This document shows, in pieces, positions 24,803-34,303 of a DNA stretch of 64,000 bases. Below the pieces are notes generated by a model that was given only the letters and a program-made list of their open reading frames with translations, did no database searches and was not told the DNA's origin. Source of the DNA: Microvirga flavescens (GTDB lineage Bacteria; Pseudomonadota; Alphaproteobacteria; Rhizobiales; Beijerinckiaceae); the NCBI RefSeq assembly GCF_003290125.1, contig NZ_QMKH01000007.1:1-64000 (forward strand), written 5' to 3'. Each line of letters starts with the position of its first letter. Position 1 is the first letter of the stretch. The position numbers and the translations under genes were made by a program.

Positions 24803-26149
24803 ATGGACGCCTCGCGCGCAACAAGCTTGCCCCCCGATTCCGGCTGGCGCAGGGCCAGGACAATGCCCTCCCTGCCGGAGGTGAGCGGCACCATCGCGGT
24901 CAGGCCCGGCTCGACCTGGAAGCGCGCGGCGGCCTTTCTCGGGCCGGGCTATCTCGTGGCCGTGGGCTACATGGACCCCGGCAACTGGGCGACATCCATC
25001 GCGGGCGGCGCGAAGTATGGCTACGCGCTGCTCTCCGTCGCGTTGCTCTCCAACATCATGGCGATCGTCCTGCAATCTCTCTGCGCGCGTCTCGCAGTCG
25101 GGAGCGGGCGCGATCTTGCGCAGGCCTGCCGGGACGCCTACCCCGCGCCCGTCGCATGGGTTTTGTGGGTGCTGGCCGAGCTTGCCATTTGTGCGACGGA
25201 TCTTGCCGAGGTGATCGGCACGGCCATCGGCCTCAATCTTCTCTTCGGCGTTCCGCTCGAGATCGGCGTTCTGATTACGGCGCTCGACGTGTTTCTGGTT
25301 CTCTACCTGCAGAACCTCGGCTTCCGCTGGGTGGAGGCCTTCGTCATCACGCTGCTCGGCGTTATCGCCGTGTGCTTCGGCATCCAGATCGCGCTGGCGA
25401 ACCCGCAATGGGGCGGCGTCATTCGCGGCTTTGCGCCGACAACCGAGATCGTCACCAATCCGGACATGCTCTATCTCGCGCTCGGCATTCTTGGCGCGAC
25501 GGTGATGCCGCACAATCTCTATCTGCATTCAGGCATCGTGCAGACCCGCGCTTACGGCTCAACCCTGCCCCAAAAGCGGGAGGCCCTGCGCTTCGCGACG
25601 CTGGACTCGACCTTCGCCCTGATGTTCGCGCTCACCATCAACGCTTCGCTGCTGATCCTTGCGGCAGCCGCGTTCCATCACACGGGGCGGACGGAGATGG
25701 CGGAACTCGGCGAGGCGCATTCCCTCCTCGCGCCGCTTCTCGGCTCGGCTATCGCGCCGACGCTGTTCGGCCTGTCGCTTCTATGCTGTGGCCTCAACTC
25801 GACGGTCACGGCCACGATGGCGGGGCAAATCGTCATGGAGGGCTTCATCAACTTCAAGCTCGCACCGTGGCTGCGCCGCCTCGTGACCCGCAGCCTCGCC
25901 ATCGTACCCGCCGCCGCCGTGACCATTGCCTATGGGGAGAGCGGCACCGCGAAACTGCTGATCTTCAGCCAGGTGATCCTGAGCCTTCAGCTCCCCTTCG
26001 CGGTGGTGCCGCTGGTGACGATGACGGCTTCGAAGCGCAAGCTTGGCGAACTGGCGAGCCCGCTCTGGCTCACCATCGTCGCCTTCATCATCGCCGCGAT
26101 CATCATCGCGCTCAATGTGAAGCTGCTGGTTGATTTCGTGATCGGCTGA
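24803..26149 (+). CDS. mntH: Nramp-family Mn(II)/divalent metal transporter
   Basis: 448 residues with about 11 membrane segments; proton-coupled uptake of Mn(II), and to a lesser degree Fe(II), across the inner membrane. The metal-binding motifs are intact: MDPGNW in TM1 (D58, N61) and MPHNLYLHS in TM6 (near residue 235). The N-terminus is about 40 polar residues. An AGGAAG ribosome-binding site lies 7 bp before the ATG and is buried in a perfect hairpin. mntH is usually regulated by MntR or Mur; no convincing box for either was recognised. The 3' end overlaps the convergent GT39-like gene by 38 bp. Confidence 0.94.
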   Translation: MDASRATSLPPDSGWRRARTMPSLPEVSGTIAVRPGSTWKRAAAFLGPGYLVAVGYMDPGNWATSIAGGAKYGYALLSVALLSNIMAIVLQSLCARLAVGSGRDLAQACRDAYPAPVAWVLWVLAELAICATDLAEVIGTAIGLNLLFGVPLEIGVLITALDVFLVLYLQNLGFRWVEAFVITLLGVIAVCFGIQIALANPQWGGVIRGFAPTTEIVTNPDMLYLALGILGATVMPHNLYLHSGIVQTRAYGSTLPQKREALRFATLDSTFALMFALTINASLLILAAAAFHHTGRTEMAELGEAHSLLAPLLGSAIAPTLFGLSLLCCGLNSTVTATMAGQIVMEGFINFKLAPWLRRLVTRSLAIVPAAAVTIAYGESGTAKLLIFSQVILSLQLPFAVVPLVTMTASKRKLGELASPLWLTIVAFIIAAIIIALNVKLLVDFVIG

Positions 26150-27305
26150 CGAAGGCCGGCAGAAGGCTCGCAAGGCCAAAGCCTGCGAAGATCATCAGGA
26201 ACGGTTCGAGCGGCAGGCGATAGCGCGAAATGCCATGTGTCACAGCATGAACCGCCGTGAAGAAGGCCACGATCAGCAGAAGCGGCATAACCTTGAGAAG
26301 CTGCGCCTTGCTCAGGCGCAGCAGCGCGACCACGGCGAGCGCCATAACCGGCACTGTCGAGACAAAGGCAACCGCATTCACAAGGCCCGATTGCGAACCC
26401 GGCAGCGGGCTCCAGAAGCGGAAGGTCCGCTCCACGCAGCGCCAGAGCCAGTGCAACGGATCGGCTTTGATGTAGTCAACGGACGCCGCCACCATCGCCT
26501 TGTCGCGGGCAATCGGATCGGCGATGTGGAACTGCTGCCACGCGGGCGCGAGCGCTTCGAAATTCAGGCCGACCTTATCGAAAAGCGTCGTGTTCTCGAT
26601 GATGAGCAAATTGCCCATGCTGACGCTGAGGCGCACGAAGCTGTGATAGAGCATCCAGTTGTGCCACCACCACGGGGCCATCATCACCACATAGACAGCG
26701 ATGTAGAGCCCGACCCGCCGCGCCACCGGCTTCCACTGCCCCTCTCCGCGCGCAAAGCAGAACGCGGCGATGAGAAGCGGCGCGACGGGGTCCAGCGTCG
26801 GGCGGGTCAAGGTGGCGAGAACCAGAACGATGGAACCGATGAGAAATTGCCCGCGATAGAACCCGAGACAGGCGAGCAGCAGCAGGAAGATATAGACCGT
26901 CTCGCTCAACCGCATGTTCGCATAAAACACGATCATCGGTGAGATGCAGAAGATCAGCCCCGCGAACAACGCCGCCGCGCGGGATCGGAAAAGCTCGAAC
27001 GACAGAAGATAGACAAGCCCCGCCGTCAGCGCGGAGAGCACGATCTGAAACGTGAGGATGTGCTTGTATCCGAAGATCGCGATGAGAACCGGATAAAGCG
27101 GCATGTAGTTGAACGAGGACATGCGCCCCGTCTCAAGCAACGCCTTCCCCGTCTCAAGATAAACGGCAGTGTCCGGCCAGTCCCGATCCGGCGCATAGAG
27201 ATGCCAGAGAACGCGCACGAAAAGGGCGACAAGCGTGAGGACGGCGATATCCTTGCCCATGAAGGATCCGCCCTCGCACTCAAACATCCCGTTCTGCTGA
27301 AGCAT
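26112..27305 (-). CDS. GT39-like integral membrane glycosyltransferase
   Basis: 397 residues with about 10 hydrophobic segments. The first luminal loop carries acidic residues in [21 protein letters not shown], like the DxD/ExxY loops of dolichyl-phosphate-mannose-type transferases (PMT/ArnT superfamily), which take a sugar from a polyprenyl phosphate at the periplasmic face. Donor and acceptor cannot be inferred. ATG at 27305 has AGGGG about 6 bp before it; 27287 and 27260 are in-frame alternatives. The stop lies inside the end of mntH. The DUF2459 gene lies 20 bp upstream on the same strand, so it may belong to the valS-DUF2459 transcript. Confidence 0.8.
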   Translation of the reverse strand: MLQQNGMFECEGGSFMGKDIAVLTLVALFVRVLWHLYAPDRDWPDTAVYLETGKALLETGRMSSFNYMPLYPVLIAIFGYKHILTFQIVLSALTAGLVYLLSFELFRSRAAALFAGLIFCISPMIVFYANMRLSETVYIFLLLLACLGFYRGQFLIGSIVLVLATLTRPTLDPVAPLLIAAFCFARGEGQWKPVARRVGLYIAVYVVMMAPWWWHNWMLYHSFVRLSVSMGNLLIIENTTLFDKVGLNFEALAPAWQQFHIADPIARDKAMVAASVDYIKADPLHWLWRCVERTFRFWSPLPGSQSGLVNAVAFVSTVPVMALAVVALLRLSKAQLLKVMPLLLIVAFFTAVHAVTHGISRYRLPLEPFLMIFAGFGLASLLPAFVSRSRNQPAASH

Positions 27306-27325
27306 CTTGCGCCCCTATCTGCCGT

Positions 27326-28045
27326 TTAACGCACCTGAGACAAGGCACCTGCCGAGCGCCATTTGAGATCGGTCACGATCCCGACAGGCAATATCGCCGC
27401 GAACGGCGTCGTCGGCACGCCCGCAGCGTCGAGAAGATCGGCCACCCAGTGGTTACAAACCCGGAACAGGTTGAAGTCGCCCGCAGCGCGATAGAACAGG
27501 CTGGGTCCGTAAAGGCCGAGCCCGAGCACCTCCGGCTGCCCGTCGCCCCCACGGGCGATGCTGCGCTCGACGCGTGCCAGAAGGCGCGACAGACCGGACC
27601 TGGAAACCTTGATCCGGATCACATCGGCCGGGCCGAACTGGCGTTCGGGACGCTCTTCAATGCCGACGACATGCAGAACGGACCCGTTGCCTTGACCGGC
27701 CAGGGCCTTCAACGCCAGTTGCCATTGCATCGAAAGAGCCGTCGGCGTCGAACGGTAAAACTCCGCGTCCCCCCACCCGATCTCAATCCAGTCGTAGTGC
27801 TGAAAGCGCACCGCAAGCGGAATGAGCGCCGTCAGCCGGTCACCACCGGCGGCGGAAGCCAGGGCAGGAAGCGGAATGGCCAGACCGGCATGATAGCCAT
27901 TGCTGACGAGGGCGATATCGAGGCCGTCCTCACCAGCCGGAAACAGGGCTGAATCGCCGGGCCGCGCAGTCACGACAATCGCCACGGCGAACAGGAGCAG
28001 CAGCGCAATGCTGCTGCTCACGATCAGCCGCAGCGCCCGCCTCAC
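27326..28045 (-). CDS. DUF2459 (TIGR02117) family protein
   Basis: 239 residues. An N-terminal hydrophobic segment (IVSSSIALLLLFAVAIVV) is a signal anchor, and the rest is predicted periplasmic. Typical features are LVSNGYHAGLAIPLPA, HYDWIEIGWGDAEFYRS and a C-terminal FNLFRVCNHWVADLL, in which a Cys followed by His resembles a papain-like hydrolase arrangement; enzymatic activity is not shown for the family. The GTG start overlaps the valS stop, so it is translationally coupled to valS. Confidence 0.87.
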   Translation of the reverse strand: MRRALRLIVSSSIALLLLFAVAIVVTARPGDSALFPAGEDGLDIALVSNGYHAGLAIPLPALASAAGGDRLTALIPLAVRFQHYDWIEIGWGDAEFYRSTPTALSMQWQLALKALAGQGNGSVLHVVGIEERPERQFGPADVIRIKVSRSGLSRLLARVERSIARGGDGQPEVLGLGLYGPSLFYRAAGDFNLFRVCNHWVADLLDAAGVPTTPFAAILPVGIVTDLKWRSAGALSQVR

Positions 28046-30753
28046 ACGTTGTCCTTCAGGCGGCCCAACGCCTCTTCCATCTTCGCCTTGCGGGCGAGCG
28101 CTTCATCCCGGCGCTCGCGCTGCTCGTCGATGACCTCTTCCGGCGCTCGCTTGATGAAATCCGCGTTGCCTAGCTTGGCGTCGATCTTCGACACGTCCGC
28201 GTCGAGCTTCTGGATTTCCTTAGCAAGGCGCGCGCGTTCGGCAGAAAGGTCGACCACGCCTTCGAGCGGAAGGGCCGCGACCTCGCCGCGAATGAGAAGC
28301 TGCACGGAGCTTTTCGGCGCGGCATCGGCAAAGCCGATCTCGGAGATGCGTGCGAGGCGCTTGATCATGTCGCCCCAACGCTCGGCCCGCGCACGGACAT
28401 CGGCGGAGGCGGCGACGAGAACGAGCGGGATCTGCGCACCGGCGGGCACGTTCGTCTCTGAACGCGCCGAGCGGATCTCGGTGACGAGATCGACCACCCA
28501 GCCGATCTCGGCTTCCGCCTTGGCGTTAGCGAGACCATCAAGTTTCGACCATGCGGCGAGCGCCAGAACGCTTTCGCGCTTGGGGCCTTCCGTGCCCTTG
28601 ATCGCCCACAGCTCTTCCGTGAGGAAGGGCATGAACGGATGTAGGAGCTTGCAGATCTCATCGAAGATGAAAGCGATGGTGGCGCGCGTCTCGTCCTTCG
28701 CAGGGGAATCCGCGCCTTGCAGCACGGGCTTGGCGAGTTCGAGCGTCCAATCGCAGAACACGTTCCAAACGAAGCGATAGGCGGCATTCGCCGCTTCGTT
28801 GAACTTGTAGGTCTCGATGCCCGCCGTGACTTCGGCAATGGCTTTCGCGCATTCGCTCAGAGCCCACTGGTTCAGGGTTTCCTTCACCGCCTTCGGATCG
28901 AAACCGGAAACACGGGCGCAGCCGTTCATTTCGGCAAAGCGCGCGGCATTCCAGATCTTCGTCGCGAAATTGCGATAGCCTTCGACGCGCTGGAGGCTGA
29001 GCTTGATGTCGCGTCCCTGCGCCGCCATCGCGGAGAGGGTCATGCGCATGGCGTCCGCGCCGAACTGGTCGATGATGTCGAGCGGATCGAGCACGTTGCC
29101 CTTCGACTTCGACATCTTCGCGCCCTTCTCGTCACGGACGAGCGCGTGCATATAGACGGTGTCGAACGGCACTTCATCCATGAAGTGCAGGCTCATCATC
29201 ATCATGCGGGCGACCCAGAAGAAGATGATGTCGAAACCCGTGACGAGAGTGTTCGTAGGATAATAGCGCTTGAGTTCCGGCGTTTTGTCAGGCCAGCCGA
29301 GCGTCGAGAACGGCCACAGGGCGGACGAGAACCATGTGTCCAACACATCCTCGTCACGCGTCAGCGGAACGTCGACGCCGTACCGCTCAAACGCTTCGGC
29401 CTTCGCCTCTTCCTCGCTCAAGGCGACATAGACGTTATTGTCCGCATCGTACCAGGCCGGGATCTGGTGGCCCCACCAGAGTTGGCGCGAAACGCACCAC
29501 GGCTCGATGTTCTCAAGCCACTGGAAATAGGTCTTCTCCCAATTCTCCGGCACAAACTTCGTCTTGCCGTCTCGCACCACACCCAGAGCACGCTCGGCGA
29601 GCGGCTTCACGTTCACGTACCACTGATCGGTGAGATAGGGCTCGATGACGACGTTCGAGCGGTCGCCGTGCGGCACCATGTGGGTGTGCGGCTCGATCTC
29701 CACGAGATTGCCGCGCTCTTCCAGCATGGCGACAATGCGCTTGCGCGCCTCGGCCCGGTCAACGCCGTGAAGGGTCAGAACCGCATCGAGATCGGCGGAA
29801 GACGGCACGCCCTCGAAGAAGGCCTCATTGCCAATAAGCTGAAGTTGCGCTGCGGCGCCGAAGATGTTGATGAGCGGCAGCTTGTGGCGCTGGCCGACTT
29901 CAAAGTCGTTGAAATCGTGCGCGGGCGTGATTTTGACCGCGCCGGTGCCCTTCTCGGGGTCGGAATACTCATCCGCCACGATCGGAATGCGGCGGCCGAC
30001 GAGTGGCAGGATCGTATACTTACCGATCAGGTCCTTGTAGCGCTCATCCTCGGGGTGAACCGCCACAGCAACGTCGCCCAGCATCGTCTCCGGACGCGTG
30101 GTTGCGACTGTGATCGAACGACCCGGCATGCCCTCGATGGCATAGCGGATGTGCCAGAGGTTACCTTTCACCTCGACCTGCTCGACTTCGATGTCGGAGA
30201 TCGCGGTCTGGAACTTCGGGTCCCAGTTCACAAGGCGCTTATCCTTGTACATCAGGCCCTGCTTGTAGAGGTCCACGAAGACCTTCAGGACGGCCTTGGA
30301 GAGCCCCTCGTCCATGGTGAAGCGTTCGCGGGACCAGTCGCAGGACGCGCCGAGACGCTTCAGCTGGCTCTTGATGCGGCCGCCGGACTGCTCCTTCCAC
30401 TCCCAGACGCGGGCCACGAATTCCTCGCGCCCCAGGTCGCGACGATGGATCTGCCGCTCGGCGAGTTGGCGCTCGACCACCATCTGCGTCGCGATGCCGG
30501 CATGGTCCATGCCGGGCTGCCAGAGCACGTCCCGGCCCCGCATGCGCTCGAAGCGGCAGAGAATGTCCTGAAGCGTGTTGTTGAGGGCATGCCCCATGTG
30601 GAGCGAACCGGTCACGTTCGGAGGGGGAATGACGATCGTATAGGGCTTGGCGTCCTTGCGGTCGGCGCGGCCCGCCTTGAAGGCCTCGGCCTCCTCCCAG
30701 CGGTCGGCAATACGCGCCTCGACGGCAGCAGGGTCAAACGTCTTATCCATCAT
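28042..30753 (-). CDS. valS: Valyl-tRNA synthetase
   Basis: About 903 residues, class Ia synthetase charging tRNA-Val. The HIGH motif is HMGH within PPPNVTGSLHMGHALNNT near residue 50, and KMSKSKGN lies near residue 546. A CP1 editing domain sits between the halves, and a C-terminal coiled-coil arm (heptad-rich, LSAERARLAKEIQKLDADV) ends the protein. The start is uncertain: ATG at 30753 or the next codon, and a start at 30765 is in frame; none has a strong ribosome-binding site. popZ lies upstream, the same linkage seen in Caulobacter, and DUF2459 is coupled at the 3' end. Confidence 0.97.
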   Translation of the reverse strand: MMDKTFDPAAVEARIADRWEEAEAFKAGRADRKDAKPYTIVIPPPNVTGSLHMGHALNNTLQDILCRFERMRGRDVLWQPGMDHAGIATQMVVERQLAERQIHRRDLGREEFVARVWEWKEQSGGRIKSQLKRLGASCDWSRERFTMDEGLSKAVLKVFVDLYKQGLMYKDKRLVNWDPKFQTAISDIEVEQVEVKGNLWHIRYAIEGMPGRSITVATTRPETMLGDVAVAVHPEDERYKDLIGKYTILPLVGRRIPIVADEYSDPEKGTGAVKITPAHDFNDFEVGQRHKLPLINIFGAAAQLQLIGNEAFFEGVPSSADLDAVLTLHGVDRAEARKRIVAMLEERGNLVEIEPHTHMVPHGDRSNVVIEPYLTDQWYVNVKPLAERALGVVRDGKTKFVPENWEKTYFQWLENIEPWCVSRQLWWGHQIPAWYDADNNVYVALSEEEAKAEAFERYGVDVPLTRDEDVLDTWFSSALWPFSTLGWPDKTPELKRYYPTNTLVTGFDIIFFWVARMMMMSLHFMDEVPFDTVYMHALVRDEKGAKMSKSKGNVLDPLDIIDQFGADAMRMTLSAMAAQGRDIKLSLQRVEGYRNFATKIWNAARFAEMNGCARVSGFDPKAVKETLNQWALSECAKAIAEVTAGIETYKFNEAANAAYRFVWNVFCDWTLELAKPVLQGADSPAKDETRATIAFIFDEICKLLHPFMPFLTEELWAIKGTEGPKRESVLALAAWSKLDGLANAKAEAEIGWVVDLVTEIRSARSETNVPAGAQIPLVLVAASADVRARAERWGDMIKRLARISEIGFADAAPKSSVQLLIRGEVAALPLEGVVDLSAERARLAKEIQKLDADVSKIDAKLGNADFIKRAPEEVIDEQRERRDEALARKAKMEEALGRLKDNV

Positions 30754-30900
30754 GGCAAAAACCAACGGGTTGGCGCACGAAAAAGCGCAAGCATCCGGCT
30801 ACAAACCGGACGCTCTTGTCGAAGTCAACTGATGACGGGAAAAAGTCAGAGGTTGACCGCGTTTCCCTAAAAACGCACTCAACCTCGATTCCTAGGTTTG

Positions 30901-30952
30901 CCGCACGATCCGGGCGAACAACCGGCGCCCACTTGTTCCGATCGTGCCTTAG
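30901..30952. repeat. Dispersed palindromic element, copy D
   Basis: Outer arms GCACGATC (30903-30910) and GATCGTGC (30940-30947); inner arms GAACAA (30916-30921) and TTGTTC (30933-30938); core CCGGCGCCCAC. Relative to copies B and C both outer arms carry a matched change, keeping the stem perfect. The right end (CTTAGC) supplies the TAA stop of popZ at 30949-30951. Confidence 0.85.
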
Positions 30953-31548
30953 CGCCGGGCGCGGGTTACACGCTCGATTTCGTCCCGGACGAGGCGCTCC
31001 ACGATGGGCGGCAGGTTCTCGTCCAGCCAGGCTTTCAGCATGGGGCGCAGCATCTCCCGGACGATATCGTCAATCGTGCGGGCGGTGCTGGTGGTCGGCG
31101 CGGGAGAGCCCAGCTTGTTGAAGGCCTGGGAGATCGAGCGGCTGGCGATCTCGGAGAGCAGGCTGTTGTCCGATGCCGGGGAAGCCAGCAGCTCACGCTG
31201 CGGCTCAGGCGCGGGAGCCCGCTCCGGGGCCTTCTCAGGAGCGATCTCGGCCCTGATAGACTTCAGGTCCGGCGGGCTCGGGATCTCAACCCTGTACGGA
31301 CGGCGCTCGACCGGCTCGGGAGCGTTTTCCGGCTCCGGCGGCAAGGACTGCGGCTCCGGAAAAGCGGGCGTCGGATCGGAGGAGAATATCTGCGGCTCGG
31401 CGCGGTTGAGAACCGGCTCGTCGGCAAGATCCGCATCGTCATGCGCGTCGCCACGGCCATCATCCTGATCGTCAGCAATGATGCGCCGTATGGAGGCGAG
31501 TATCTCCTCCATCGAGGGCTCCTGAACCTTCGGATTCACTGAATTCAT
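30949..31548 (-). CDS. popZ: Polar organizing protein PopZ (DUF2497)
   Basis: 199 residues with the three-part PopZ layout. The N-terminal helix EPSMEEILASIRRIIADD recruits partner proteins; the middle is long, Pro/Glu-rich and presumably disordered; the C-terminal helices (MLRPMLKAWLDENLPPIVER ... DEIERV) drive oligomerisation into a polar matrix. In Caulobacter PopZ anchors ParB-parS and signalling proteins, including regulators of DivK, at the poles. Linkage to valS and tolC matches other alphaproteobacteria. The stop codon lies in the right end of a dispersed palindromic element. Confidence 0.93.
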   Translation of the reverse strand: MNSVNPKVQEPSMEEILASIRRIIADDQDDGRGDAHDDADLADEPVLNRAEPQIFSSDPTPAFPEPQSLPPEPENAPEPVERRPYRVEIPSPPDLKSIRAEIAPEKAPERAPAPEPQRELLASPASDNSLLSEIASRSISQAFNKLGSPAPTTSTARTIDDIVREMLRPMLKAWLDENLPPIVERLVRDEIERVTRARR

Positions 31549-31562
31549 CGCCGCGCTCGGAT

Positions 31563-31592
31563 CAAAAAGAATGGGAGGGAATCATCCCTCCC
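31563..31592 (-). terminator. Terminator after tolC
   Basis: On the minus strand GGGAGGGA pairs with TCCCTCCC (arms 31573-31580 and 31585-31592) around a 4-nt loop and is followed by ATTCTTTTT. It lies between the tolC stop and the popZ start. Confidence 0.8.
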
Positions 31593-31659
31593 TTCAATCA
31601 TCACTATTTCACGCGATTCTCTCGGCGCAAGCGGCGCCGAATAATTATCCCGTGACGGA

Positions 31660-33063
31660 TCAGCGCCCGTCAGGCGTGGTCAAGCCGAACCACGCATCCT
31701 TGACCTGATCGAAGTGCGTCTTGGCGTTGTAGTGGTTCACCGCAAGTCCCATCGCGCGAGAATTCAGGCGGCCTGAAGCCTGAACGACGGCGTAGGAAGC
31801 GACCACGCGATCACGCTGCGCGGTGATGAGAGTGACGCGAGCGTTCAGCAGTTCCTGCTGCGCGTTCAACACGTCGAGGGTCGTGCGCTGACCCACGCGC
31901 GCTTCCTCGCGAACGCCGTTGAGCGCGACTTCCGCTGCTTCGACCTGAGCCTGCGCCGCGACGATCTGTGCGCGCGCGGCTTCAAGCTGCCCCCACGAGG
32001 AGATCACTGCAGCGCGAACCTGATCGCGGATGGAGTCCGCTTCGAGGCGGCGTTGTCCCGCCGTCTCCTTGGCCTGACGCGTGCTCGCATAAGCAAGGCC
32101 ACCGTCATAGATCGGCACGGTGAGCTGCGCGACGATGGAGGCATTGAGCGACTGGTCGCCGGTCTGCTGCGAATCGTAGCGCTCGGAAACCGCACCGCGA
32201 ACGCCGAGCTGCGGCGCGAGCGCGCCCTCTTCGATCTTCACCTGCAATTCGGCGACATCGACGCTATGCAGGGCAGCCTTGATCGCAGGATGCTCGTTCA
32301 GGGCGATCTTCAACGTGGCGTCGAGATTGGCCGCAAGGAGACGGTCGAGCGGACGGCCCGGCGCGAGTTGCTTCGGCTCCACGCCAACGACACGGCGATA
32401 GGTCGCGACGCTGGTGCGCAGGTTGGCCTCCGCGAGGCTGACCTGCGAACGGGCGGCCGCAAGACGCGATTCCGACTGAGCGACGTCAGTACGGGTCACC
32501 TCACCGACGTTGAAGCGATCACGGGTCTGGCGAAGCTGCTCGTCCAGAACCTCGACGTTGTTGCGCTGGAGATCGAGGATCGCCGTATCGCGCAGAACGT
32601 TCATATAGGACTGAGCGGCGTCGAAGAGCGTGTTCTGCTCCTCGTTCGTCAGGGTCTCGCGGGACCCGAGAACAGAGGATTCGGCCTGCCGCACGGAGTT
32701 CACGGTCCGGAAACCGTTGAAGATCGACTGGTCGACCTGAACGCCATACCCGCGAGGATAGAGTCGCTCGATCGAATTGCTGTTCGGGATACGCCCACGG
32801 GAGGGCGTCTCAAAGTCTGAAAACGTACGTCCTGCATCGGCGGTGGCGGTCACCTGCGGGCGATACCCCGCCTTGGCCCGGCCGACATTCTCATCGGTCG
32901 CGCGGACACTGGCCCGCTGCGCGTTGAGAGTAGGATTATTGACATAGGCCCGCGCCAGGGCGCTTTCCAACGTCTCCGCCGACGCGGCGCCGATACCGGC
33001 CAGGACAAATGTCGAAGTCATCGCTCCGAGAAAAGAAAGACGACTTCTGAAAATTTGCTTCAT
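31660..33063 (-). CDS. tolC: TolC-family outer membrane channel
   Basis: 467 residues. Signal peptide ending near GAASA, then two homologous halves each containing a long coiled-coil pair and beta-strands, the OEP architecture of the trimeric exit duct for tripartite efflux pumps and type I secretion. Recognisable repeats are LSxALARAYVNNPTLNAQRA-like at the N-terminus and VGQRTTLDVLNAQQELLNA in the second half. In Brucella and Rhizobium the homologue (BepC/TolC) serves drug and protein export; here it could serve the two RTX-like proteins in the window, but that is a guess. ATG at 33063 and GTG at 33069 are both possible starts. It is followed by a terminator and preceded by the Pcm-like gene. 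Confidence 0.93.
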   Translation of the reverse strand: MKQIFRSRLSFLGAMTSTFVLAGIGAASAETLESALARAYVNNPTLNAQRASVRATDENVGRAKAGYRPQVTATADAGRTFSDFETPSRGRIPNSNSIERLYPRGYGVQVDQSIFNGFRTVNSVRQAESSVLGSRETLTNEEQNTLFDAAQSYMNVLRDTAILDLQRNNVEVLDEQLRQTRDRFNVGEVTRTDVAQSESRLAAARSQVSLAEANLRTSVATYRRVVGVEPKQLAPGRPLDRLLAANLDATLKIALNEHPAIKAALHSVDVAELQVKIEEGALAPQLGVRGAVSERYDSQQTGDQSLNASIVAQLTVPIYDGGLAYASTRQAKETAGQRRLEADSIRDQVRAAVISSWGQLEAARAQIVAAQAQVEAAEVALNGVREEARVGQRTTLDVLNAQQELLNARVTLITAQRDRVVASYAVVQASGRLNSRAMGLAVNHYNAKTHFDQVKDAWFGLTTPDGR

Positions 33064-33249
33064 TGCCACGCTGACCTGCCCAAGAATCGAGGCAGCTGAT
33101 TCTGCCTTCGAGAGCCAAAAAACTTACACATCACATACGCTTATCAAAACGCGACAATAACCATCGCGACTGAGTCGACAATAAGATGGTCGTAACCCCT
33201 TAACATTTTCATTCCCAGGTGCCGCAAAAAAGCGACACTTGGGGACTTA

Positions 33250-33912
33250 TCAAAAGACGAAACCAGGCTTTGGCTGGAAGGCCGCCAGCGCCGGAGCCGC
33301 CGCATTAAACAAGGTCCGCGCTCCGAAAGCGTCCCCGGAACGCACGTAAAGCGTCGCCTGAGCGGAACCGCCCTGCCCTTGAACGCAGACTAGCCGGCCA
33401 CCCTGGCCAAGCTGTTGTAGCAGAAACTCGGGCTTAACCCCAACTGAGCCGTTAACCAGGATCGCGTCATAGGGCGCGCCGGAGGCATGGCCCTTGTCGA
33501 GCGGGCCCGCCGTGACGTCCACGTTCCGGACATCCGCTGCGGCGAGCGCCTGGCGGGCGACAGAGGCCGCGCCCTCATCCGCCTCGAGGGCGGTGACCGA
33601 GGCGCCGAGCCGGGTGAGGATGGCGGATGAATAGCCCCGCCCGCAGGCCACATCGAGCACCTTGGTGCCTGACTCGATGTCGAGCGCCTGGATCATGCGG
33701 CCCAGAACCATCGGCGCGAGCATGAACCGCGCCTCGGGGCCGTCGGCCACCTGGATGTTCTGATCGATATAGGCAAGATCCTCACGCCCGGACGGAACGA
33801 ACCGTTCACGGGGAACGGCATCCATGGCATCGAGAAGGGGAATATCGTTGACGTCGAACGTGCGCAGTTGGCTATCGACCATCGTGCGGCGCGCTTGCGC
33901 GAAATCGACCAT
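33250..33912 (-). CDS. Protein-L-isoaspartate O-methyltransferase-like protein
   Basis: 220 residues of the Pcm fold: an N-terminal segment VDSQLRTFDVNDIPLLDAM, the substrate loop AYIDQNIQV, and a SAM-binding Rossmann motif VLDVACGRGYSSAI. Canonical Pcm methylates isoaspartyl residues for repair. This subgroup, found upstream of tolC in alphaproteobacteria, is of less certain activity, since it has an Asn-Gly-Ser post-motif and a divergent C-terminus. ATG at 33912 has a GAGG ribosome-binding site; the frame is open upstream into the tRNA-Cys gene, which is clearly not coding. Confidence 0.9.
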   Translation of the reverse strand: MVDFAQARRTMVDSQLRTFDVNDIPLLDAMDAVPRERFVPSGREDLAYIDQNIQVADGPEARFMLAPMVLGRMIQALDIESGTKVLDVACGRGYSSAILTRLGASVTALEADEGAASVARQALAAADVRNVDVTAGPLDKGHASGAPYDAILVNGSVGVKPEFLLQQLGQGGRLVCVQGQGGSAQATLYVRSGDAFGARTLFNAAAPALAAFQPKPGFVF

Positions 33913-33933
33913 GGATGCCTCGCGAAAGGAAGT

Positions 33934-34007
33934 TGGAGGCCTCGGAGGGAATCGAACCCCCGTACAAGGATTTGCAGTCCTCTGCGTAACCACTCCGCCA
34001 CGAGGCC
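33934..34007 (-). tRNA. tRNA-Cys (GCA)
   Basis: 74 nt including an encoded CCA. Acceptor GGCCTCG pairs with CGAGGCC, the discriminator is U, the anticodon loop CTGCAAA gives anticodon GCA, and the T-loop is GTTCGATTC. It lies 21 bp upstream of the Pcm-like start on the same strand. Confidence 0.97.
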
Positions 34008-34228
34008 ATCCTGGGGAGCCGCCGATGCGGCGGGTGCTCCATAGCAGAGCGTTGCCCCAAAGAGCAACTGCCCTGAATGAACATCTCGCGTCACGAGGGG
34101 GGTTGCAACCGGTCGGGCCCTGATATATGCCTCCGGGCCTCAGCAAATCGGCGGCCTGCTCCGACTTATCGGAGGCTGTCGAGAGCGGGGCGGGGCAAAG
34201 CCCTTATCTCCCGCGTTTGTGAAGATAT

Positions 34229-34303
34229 TCCGGCGTGGCGCAGCGGTAGCGCAGCGGACTGTTAATCCGTTGGTCGTAGGTTCGAATCCTACCGCCGGAG
34301 CCA
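34229..34303 (+). tRNA. tRNA-Asn (GTT)
   Basis: 75 nt including CCA. Acceptor TCCGGCG pairs with CGCCGGA; the anticodon loop CTGTTAA gives GTT; the T-loop is GTTCGAATC. It lies on the opposite strand to, and 221 bp from, tRNA-Cys. Its product is also a substrate for the queuosine enzymes encoded by tgt and queA, since the wobble base is G34. Confidence 0.97.

Noticed and set aside
24506-25528. 340-codon frame on the minus strand opposite mntH
   Set aside because: Antisense of the intact Nramp transporter, composed of low-information charged residues.
28717-30870. 717-codon open frame on the plus strand opposite valS
   Set aside because: It is the antisense of valS, whose motifs and length are complete. 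High GC content leaves long antisense frames open.
33190-33206. GTAACCCCTTAAC upstream of tolC as a CtrA site
   Set aside because: The spacing between the halves is 4, not 7.
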